Source: Glandiceps talaboti (lineage: Eukaryota > Hemichordata > Enteropneusta > Spengelidae). From it: DNA of 64,000 nucleotides. Both the position numbers and the translations under genes were made by a program. Below are positions 60,701-64,000 of this stretch, piece after piece. The notes below the pieces were generated by a model. It was not told where the DNA came from, did no database searches, and saw nothing but the letters and a program-made list of their open reading frames with translations. Where the stretch lies: NCBI RefSeq assembly GCF_964340395.1, contig NC_135556.1, positions 1,782,501 through 1,846,500 on the forward strand, given 5' to 3'. How positions within the stretch are numbered: the first letter of the stretch is position 1; the number at the start of each line of letters is the position of its first letter.

Positions 60701-62763
60701 TGAAGGCTCATGGATTTTGAAAGACAACTTTAAAATGTGACAAAAATCCCAAAATTTGTGAATTTTCAGGAAAATTTGTCAAAAAATGATAATAAATGCA
60801 CAAATACAAATGTGCAAACGTAGTTTGTTTTCATTTCCGCTGATTGTCACATATAGTGGCTTTTCTGACGACATCATAAGTTCATGAATTAAGAGAATTG
60901 AAAAAACACCTAAATTTGACCAAAAATGGCATTTTATTAATATTTCTGTGGTATACGATAGAAATGTTGTTGGAAAAAAATTCAAAAAGTACTAAAAATA
61001 GCAGAATTTCGATTTCTAGAAATAACTTGTGAACGAGAATGGTGTGACTTATGATCTATGCTAGGCTTCAAAGCATTGCATGTAGTAGTATAGGGAAGAT
61101 ATGAGATTTAAGATGGTGTCCTCTGAAGGTATCTGCGAGCATACAAATCGCATTGCATGATGGTCTAGCTTACTTGTCATGTGTAAGTTCATTAAGAAAT
61201 ACAGCAGTAGGGATTGCAAAGCAATATATTAGTATCCTTGAGCTTGCCAACAGCCTGACAACATGCACACATATACTACACATATCTACACACAAACACA
61301 CGTGCACACACCCAATTTAGAATAGGGCACCACAATATCTATGCATAATGCTTGTGGTTTCTTTGTCGCAACGTGGAATATCCGTAATTTAAACTACATG
61401 TACATTGTGCGTTCCTCAAAAGTTAAACAAATCATAAAATTGTTACATCAGTAATGCAAATAACGTCCCATCCAACAAACTTGTAAGTTCCGTTGTGTAA
61501 AACTTTCAGCATCTGATCATGCAATCCATGCTTGTAAAATTGATCCAGTAGTTCGTCACATGCAAGGGGTGATGGAAGATGAGTCGTCTTTATTACCGGG
61601 CCCTTCCACTATGCAGGAGAACTGTTAACTCGTAATTCACGAAGATATTCTTTTATTCTTGCACGATGTCTCTTTTAACTTATTGTGCAGCGCTTTTGAA
61701 TATTTTCTTTTAAATAGAGGAAGCGCTTTAGAAATGAAATAAATGTTAAATGTTAAATGTTAAATACATAACATGCGAACCAGACGAAGAGCATGGTGTA
61801 GTGAACGGTAAATTCACGTAATGCGTTCGATCTTGTAACGAAGCTCAAAAAGAAAAAAGTTTCAGTTCTAGTGAGAATGAAATGGTGACGTGGCAGTTTG
61901 AATTTATCTAAGTTTTCAGCATAGACTGTCCAACGATGTGGTCCATTTGATCATCGCTTCACTCGTGAGGGAAGATGCTTCGCCGTAATGGCCGTGCTAT
62001 CGATGGAAACCCTTTCTCACCACATCTGTTAATAAGTAACCAATCACATGGATAAGTAATGATAACATCGCGTAATTTCTAAACTACCCAAGACGTGCTC
62101 TCCACGTCAGGAAATGGTCATGGGGCACATGAAACTGTTGAAATGTTATTCATACGATGGGTCATATTCAAATTTCACAGGTCACACTGCACATTGATTT
62201 AGAAAATAGTTACAATGAGAACTGACTAAAACCTCGATGTTTGGTGCTTCGAAGCAAAGATGAGAACCGTATGTTTGCCAACATGACATGAAAAATGTGT
62301 GTAAATAAACAGAGTAAAAACATACAAGTTTGCGTTATAGTCTTTATTTATATAGGTTCATTTTTATTGCAAAAGTTTGGCTAATTGAAAGTCTGGTTTG
62401 GCTAATAAATTTTGAGGCAAATTAGCCAAATTGCTAGTAAATTTTTTGACCCAGAGGAAACACTGCACCCATATGCACACATGCATGCACAATACACTTG
62501 CTCATGCATACACACACATGAAAGCTGTGTACCTGAGCTCTGTACCAGTTCCCAATTAGTACAATACTAATTGATGCCACTGTATGTTTGATTGACAGGA
62601 AACTGCGTGAAGTACGAGATAGACTGAACCGTCTAAGAGATCTAGTACAGTACTATCAAAGTGGTAATGAATTTATCCACTCGGAACCTAATCCTAATGA
62701 AAACCCTGAAGAAACATCATCTATAGCTGACTATGAGGATCCGATACTGATGCGTAACCTTAG
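34194..62763 (+). CDS. PCM1: Pericentriolar material 1 protein, N-terminal part (continues past the window edge)
   Basis: Exons at 34194-34331, 34933-35178, 35705-35818, 38090-38131, 40697-40849, 44250-44381, (50719-51039), 52680-52772, 53407-53617, 56880-57085, 59048-59183, 59526-59661 and 62599-62763 join in frame: 590 complete codons plus two bases, or 697 with the bracketed exon. PCM1 is a coiled-coil scaffold of centriolar satellites, needed for delivery of proteins to the centrosome and for ciliogenesis. Diagnostic blocks are NW..LFDDRLNNL near the N-terminus, QIVARLMQIRDYQKQAS, LERLIDHLKDQEKGYM, LRALQGRQQALLALQ, LQEKKQQMDDLLQHLHTLRD and KLREVRDRLNRLRDLVQYY. They occur in the same order as in vertebrate PCM1 (about 2,000 aa). 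The remaining two thirds lies beyond 64,000. Early introns are all phase 0; later ones are phase 1, 0, 1, 2 and 2. Confidence 0.94.
34933..35178 (+). CDS. PCM1: PCM1 exon 2
   Basis: Acceptor TTTCATTTCAG. It encodes 82 residues starting ADWRP, with a lysine-rich KREKKKK stretch, then TPATYPRTQF and AMESLKQRLTFSETDD. These parallel the vertebrate PCM1 order (DW..., basic run, HTFPHSRY-like, LEKLKQRINFSDLD-like). Donor is GTAAGT, phase 0 at both ends. Confidence 0.92.
35383..35453. repeat. Perfect 34-bp inverted repeat with 3-nt loop
   Basis: Arms ACATTATACTTCTTATTAAA plus AAAGCCCATGGCTA, loop GGT, exact complement. It sits in PCM1 intron 2, 204 bp after exon 2. Confidence 0.97.
35705..35818 (+). 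CDS. PCM1: PCM1 exon 3
   Basis: Acceptor TTCTAATAG. It encodes 38 residues, QSTDAEGAQAAANNERDVRR and onward, ending SNLLNDLDV before donor GTATGT, phase 0. The AANN core matches vertebrate PCM1. The last 21 nt of the exon seed a tandem array in the intron. Confidence 0.88.
35798..36180 (+). repeat. 95-bp tandem array seeded from the end of PCM1 exon 3
   Basis: Starts at 35798 (inside the exon), 35901, 35996 and 36091. Each copy begins TTACTGAATGAT(C/T)TAGATG and TGGTAT, that is, the exon end and donor. Intronic copies have GTATTC where the true donor has GTATGT. Confidence 0.95.
36369..37925. mobile_element. hAT-like non-autonomous DNA transposon with perfect 8-bp target duplication
   Basis: TIRs CAGTGTTCTGCCGAGG (left) and the complement of AGTGTTCTGCCAAGG (right). 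GTGTAAAG flanks both sides (36361-36368 and 37926-37933). It is about 1.56 kb with no transposase frame. It is inserted in PCM1 intron 3, ending 157 bp before the 42-nt exon. Confidence 0.85.
38090..38131 (+). CDS. PCM1: PCM1 exon 4 (42-nt microexon)
   Basis: Acceptor TGTTGACAG; 14 codons, PDRNQIVARLMQIR; donor GTGAGT. The vertebrate counterpart reads QIVSRLVQIR directly before DY, and the next exon here begins DY. It is squeezed between a hAT-like insertion that ends 157 bp upstream and a 2.3-kb minisatellite that starts about 28 bp downstream. Confidence 0.92.
38160..40446. repeat. 26-bp minisatellite, about 88 copies, PCM1 intron 4
   Basis: Unit CATCAAATGTAGAACTGAGT plus CTATGA, with variants CATCATATATAG, GTGTCT, GACTCT and ATGTCATC, and several shortened units. 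The order of variants from about 38681 recurs from about 40025, so roughly 300 bp of array was duplicated in block. Confidence 0.98.
40697..40849 (+). CDS. PCM1: PCM1 exon 5
   Basis: Acceptor CTCCCTGTATAG. It encodes 51 residues from DYQKQASAML to GYMGLLQRML, with the LERLIDHLKDQEKGYM coiled-coil block highly conserved in PCM1. Donor GTAAGT, phase 0. Confidence 0.95.
40850..42500. other. PCM1 intron 5; GT-rich tract and ORF remnants
   Basis: GGTGGGGTGGGT-type repeats at about 40980-41042. Between 41650 and 42135 short open pieces (MPKTKQRSYSDRW; LSKEDRVDVNDSGIGSEL) read like a broken, unidentified coding relic. Confidence 0.35.
42505..43150 (-). pseudogene. 3' end of a CR1/Jockey-like LINE, truncated
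   Basis: The minus frame 43134-42700 encodes LQHIQNSAARLVTRW, VLKDLHWLPIEQRVRYKIL and AFSVYASKLWNSLPLELR, the conserved C-terminal region of LINE polyproteins. It is followed by a 3' UTR ending in an (ATT)n tail (about 42507-42526). 5'-truncated, typical of target-primed insertion. The frame is still intact, so it is young. Confidence 0.92.
43151..44249. other. PCM1 intron 5, dispersed repeat
   Basis: 43847-43930 matches about 56106-56190 (CTATAGGTACCATAAACC). 43946-44043 recurs inside the TIR element at 45010-45094. Confidence 0.5.
44250..44381 (+). CDS. PCM1: PCM1 exon 6, Ser/Thr/Asn-rich linker
   Basis: Acceptor TTCTTCTGTTACAG. It has 44 codons of low-complexity acidic and Ser/Thr sequence (TDDTGILAAQ to SDISEATT), donor GTAAGT, phase 0 at both ends. 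I recall no equivalent between the KILARD-like and ENLKKQH-like blocks in vertebrate PCM1, so this is a lineage-specific linker. Splice signals and frame support it rather than similarity. Confidence 0.75.
44810..47794. mobile_element. TIR element, hAT-like termini and 6-bp target duplication, with nested insertion
   Basis: Starts CAGGGTTCGCACGGTCC and ends GTGTACGAACCCTG. ATTGGT lies on both sides (44804-44809, 47795-47800). CTGGAAA-rich subterminal regions lie at both ends. Without the nested 1.6 kb it is about 1.36 kb. Related, in inverse orientation, to 20796-21220. No transposase frame. Confidence 0.85.
46149..47780. mobile_element. piggyBac-like non-autonomous element nested in the TIR element
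   Basis: TTAA at 46149-46152 and 47777-47780. The inner ends are CTCTTTCACCAC and GTGGTGAAAGGG (one mismatch as TIR; CCCTTT-type ends are usual for piggyBac). CCCGGTATACCGGG occurs twice near the right end (47709-47722, 47746-47759). Internal paralogous blocks (GCCATGTTGAAATT / GCCATGTTTAAATT) are seen but no transposase. Confidence 0.85.
47795..50359. other. PCM1 intron 6; no gene recognised
   Basis: A 66-codon minus ORF (48950-48750; NELAAKKRKEKSSRTLIPSS) is protein-like but unidentified. The other ORFs are AT-rich chance frames. Confidence 0.35.
50360..50651. mobile_element. MITE-like inverted repeat
   Basis: GTTCCAAGATGCATTGCGCG (50360-50379) is the perfect complement of 50632-50651. 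About 250 bp lie between. It lies 67 bp upstream of the candidate exon at 50719. Confidence 0.65.
50719..51039 (+). CDS. Candidate PCM1 exon (107-codon acidic Ser/Thr-rich insert)
   Basis: An open stretch bounded by ACCATAAG|GAA and GAG|GTACTG is exactly 321 nt and phase 0 at both ends, so it drops into PCM1 between exons 6 and 7 without frame change. Composition is Asp/Ser/Thr/Asn-rich (ADDMTDDLSDDGHLANNH; VAAVQSRGRSPSGCSSTSND), unlike random intron. The polypyrimidine tract is weak and no vertebrate PCM1 similarity is recalled. The ORF extends left, and a 20-bp perfect inverted repeat (50360-50379 / 50632-50651) lies just upstream. Alternatives are a cassette exon, an exonised repeat, or chance. 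Confidence 0.5.
51040..52679. other. PCM1 intron; no feature recognised
   Basis: The open frame 51157-51537 has no domain and no splice-phase fit. The rest is AT-rich. Confidence 0.35.
52680..52772 (+). CDS. PCM1: PCM1 exon 7, coiled coil
   Basis: Acceptor GATCAATTGTAG. It encodes DGIDPSIQQE, ELEGLRQQHE and LLKKMVHQQEE, matching vertebrate IENLKKQHDLLKRMLQQQE. Donor AAGAG|GTAAGAAAT, phase 0. The last 12 exon bases and the donor are repeated eight more times downstream (52761-53255). Confidence 0.93.
52761..53255 (+). repeat. 55-bp tandem array carrying the PCM1 exon 7 donor, 9 copies
   Basis: Copies start at 52761 (exonic), 52816, 52871, 52926, 52981, 53036, 53091, 53146 and 53201. Each contains CAG(C/T)AAGAAGAG|GTAAGA, a near-consensus 5' splice site. 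Reading past the first donor meets TAA after eight codons. Confidence 0.98.
53407..53617 (+). CDS. PCM1: PCM1 exon 8, coiled coil
   Basis: Acceptor GAATTCAAACAG. LRALQGRQQALLALQRQ is the best-conserved PCM1 block, followed by a charged Arg/Asp/Glu-rich helix (ERGRQLSRERSQDREKE). It is 211 nt; donor CAG|GTGAGT leaves in phase 1. An AT-rich minisatellite begins about 70 bp after the donor. Confidence 0.95.
53690..54530. repeat. AT-rich minisatellite, PCM1 intron 8
   Basis: Irregular units of about 26 bp (AATAGAATATAATGTATGAT plus AACACA) with many shortened forms. Long minus-strand ORFs are artefacts. The array begins about 70 bp after the exon 8 donor. Confidence 0.95.
54761..54832. repeat. 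(CAGA)n microsatellite and G run
   Basis: About ten CAGA units followed by GGGGGGGG at about 54827. It is preceded by CATGTGTTGCAAGTTTCATT..., likely the tail of a dispersed repeat. Confidence 0.9.
54891..55614. mobile_element. TIR element of about 0.72 kb
   Basis: The left end GTTACACAGGGCGACACAAG and right end (complement) GTTACACAAGGCAACTTG are inverted. Inner copies of the end motif occur (GTTACACGGGGTAGC at about 55423; GCGACGCAC...GTCGCAAGG). No transposase; superfamily unclear. Confidence 0.6.
55615..56879. other. PCM1 intron 8; repeat fragments
   Basis: 55755-55835 is a reverse-complement unit of the ~80-bp repeat at 17.2 kb. 56106-56190 matches 43847-43930. TTTGTCTAGTCAGACAATTG-type units repeat three times at 56515-56615. 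Confidence 0.55.
56880..57085 (+). CDS. PCM1: PCM1 exon 9, Thr-rich linker and charged helix
   Basis: Acceptor CACATACAG enters in phase 1 and completes an Ala codon, then SQTTTITDATTTATTTTTD (threonine tract from an ACC/ACA run), LPEPPLDLDV and the helix ERRRLNLLQLLAEDRERR. Donor GTACTC, phase 0. The Thr tract may be length-variable. Confidence 0.85.
57086..59047. other. PCM1 intron 9; no feature recognised
   Basis: Non-coding, short chance ORFs. A GACCTTGACCCTGAAAGTC-type motif recurs loosely (57556, 58530-58680). Confidence 0.35.
59048..59183 (+). CDS. PCM1: PCM1 exon 10, coiled coil
   Basis: The block LRALQEKKQQMDDLLQHLHT then LRDQRMNNL matches vertebrate MRVLQEKKQKMDKLLGELHTLRDQHLNN. 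Leaves in phase 1 with donor GTAAAT. The acceptor is a tandem TAGAAG (NAG-NAG), so the first Lys may be optional. Confidence 0.95.
59526..59661 (+). CDS. PCM1: PCM1 exon 11, Ser-rich linker
   Basis: Acceptor TGTTTCTTCAG enters in phase 1 (GAT). It encodes ADSGSASSSQ, QRINESIQAT and onward to LLDALEAREKL plus two bases. Donor GTGAGT, phase 2. It matches the Ser-rich stretch before the next coiled coil in PCM1. Confidence 0.88.
60296..60450. repeat. Dispersed repeat, uninterrupted copy
   Basis: Matches 13395-13516 joined to about 14450-14485 without the 0.93-kb insertion (shared CAGCCATCCCACAAT, GGCCAGAATATAATATTAGT, ACTACACAAA). Confidence 0.75.
60451..62598. other. PCM1 intron 11; retroelement tail and unassigned sequence
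   Basis: At 61680-61766 GCGCTTTAGAAATGAAATAA followed by (ATGTTAA)n resembles the 3' tail of a CR1/L2-like LINE or SINE in plus orientation. Further right, GGCTAATAAATTTTGAGGCA and its near-complement form a weak palindrome (62395-62445). Confidence 0.45.
62599..62763 (+). CDS. PCM1: PCM1 exon 12, coiled coil; last exon in window
   Basis: Acceptor TTTGATTGACAG. EKLREVRDRLNRLRDLVQYY matches vertebrate LNEVRKRLNELRELVHYYE. An acidic tail follows (NENPEETSSIADYEDPILMRNL). Donor GTAATG, phase 2, so the next exon (beyond the window) must supply one base. Confidence 0.93.
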
Positions 62764-64000
62764 GTAATGCAATGTGAGATTATAGAAAGGTTTAGCATAA
62801 GGTTTAGAATAAATGAATCTCTTGGTGTATACTGAGTTCACAGTTCTCTTCAGTGACATAACATTTGTATCTTGTGTCTCTGTCAAATTGAAAGTTAGCA
62901 CTGTCCATAAGTCTGTCGTTCATGTCATTGAACTTACATGTAACTTGTGCACTGCACCACCGTAACGTAGTGTAGGGTTTTATGTACTCTGTGGTCTGAC
63001 TCTGAGAACCACCAGAACAGAGATTCATCAGAGTTTGTTCTCAGAGCACATACTTCCAGAGTGACTACCATAGAAAATCAAATGCCTGGAGAAAGATAAC
63101 ATTAATCCACAGCACCCACCAGTACCCCATATATAGGTTCACCAAAGTTCATTCACCCATGATTCAGTCTAAAGACTGGGTAGCAAATTACGCAATAATG
63201 GCTTGCTGCAGAGCCTCGTTCTGGCGTATGCTTTCACGATGGCTGCCTTGTCAACATCGTGTGAGGACTACTACACAGAAGTTTCTGTGGCTTACAACCC
63301 TGTAAATCATGTTTTCACTAAATTTCCAAGGTAAATTTTTCTTATTATGTAGTAAACAACCCATACAATGCGTATTTATATTGAATAAATGTTATAGCAT
63401 GAAATTTGCAAGTTGTCAAATTAAGGTCGATGCTAATGATTGTAGCTGTGTTGTGTCTGTGTCAAACTTTGTCCTGCCAGCAAGGTGTGTTGTGATGCTT
63501 GAAACAACACAAAATTTTGAAGACTAAAATTTCAGTTTATATCCATTATCTGTGCCAAATTTGGAGTCTTTACCTAATGTGGTCCTTAAATTGTATGGAT
63601 TTCAATTTGACGTTTAGTTAGAAAATTACTTAGACTGGGGTGTAACCATAGACCCTATGTATGATGTAACAGTGTACCGTGTAACCCTAATAACAATTTT
63701 TTCTTGGCCTTAAAATAGGTTTACAATTGGCGCGGAGTTCACAAACCGGTGAAATATTTATCGTCATTTCAATTTCATCAAATATGGACATATCATTTTC
63801 AAATTTCACACACTGCTGCATAAGTGTCCTTTTAGATTTTTGATTGGAAGTTTAGGAAGTATTATATTGACCTCGAACCATCACCTTTTTACCATGTTCT
63901 TTTCTGATTTCTTCCGATAATAAACTACCGCTGTTTGTTGCAAGGCTTGTACATAATAATTTATCTAGCTTGATCGGTATCTCAGGATATAAATACACTC
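62764..64000. other. PCM1 intron 12 to window edge
   Basis: No exon recognised. 63480-63590 is a reverse-complement copy of the repeat at 19925-20215. The next PCM1 exon lies beyond the window. Confidence 0.4.

Overview
The window is an animal nuclear genome: AT-rich, dominated by introns, with spliceosomal introns, many minisatellites and several families of DNA transposons and non-LTR retrotransposons. I recognise two host genes with confidence, arranged head to head: TRAPPC2 (sedlin) on the minus strand, complete at 22,146-8,515, and the 5' part of PCM1 (pericentriolar material 1) on the plus strand from 34,194, running off the right edge. Both are ordinary animal genes. The protein divergence and repeat content suggest a non-vertebrate bilaterian, probably a marine invertebrate. 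The phylum cannot be fixed by eye.

Layout. 1-8,514: TRAPPC2 3' flank, with long (TA)n hairpins, a decayed reverse transcriptase fragment, a 34-bp minisatellite, a roughly 49-copy 39-bp minisatellite and a TIR element. 8,515-22,194: TRAPPC2, five coding exons giving 142 aa. Its introns hold a 30-bp G-rich array, a perfect 60-bp array, three copies of a hairpin-ended repeat element, a LINE fragment, a long-TIR element with a THAP-like relic, and a small TIR element with a 6-bp target duplication. 22,195-34,186: intergenic region, with a promoter-like patch near 26.8 kb and an exon-like ORF at 32.3-32.6 kb that has a truncated copy at 22.4 kb. 34,187-64,000: PCM1, with 12 exons supported by similarity or frame and one further candidate exon (50,719-51,039). 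Its introns hold a hAT-like element with a perfect 8-bp target duplication, a 2.3-kb 26-bp minisatellite, the 3' end of a LINE, a piggyBac-like element nested inside another TIR element, and more minisatellites.

The most unusual signal is that tandem arrays sit on or beside 5' splice sites. In TRAPPC2 intron 4 and in two PCM1 introns the repeat unit includes the exon 3' end and donor, so perfect or near-perfect donors are multiplied (7, 9 and 4 copies). TRAPPC2 intron 4 also holds about 25 copies of a unit that, in the transcribed direction, reads like a 3' splice site. TRAPPC2 intron 3 carries a textbook U12-type donor and branch site with an odd 3' terminus.

Gene and family identities come from remembered protein similarity. 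Coordinates were read by hand and splice sites were checked for reading frame. No alignment, repeat library or RNA data was available.
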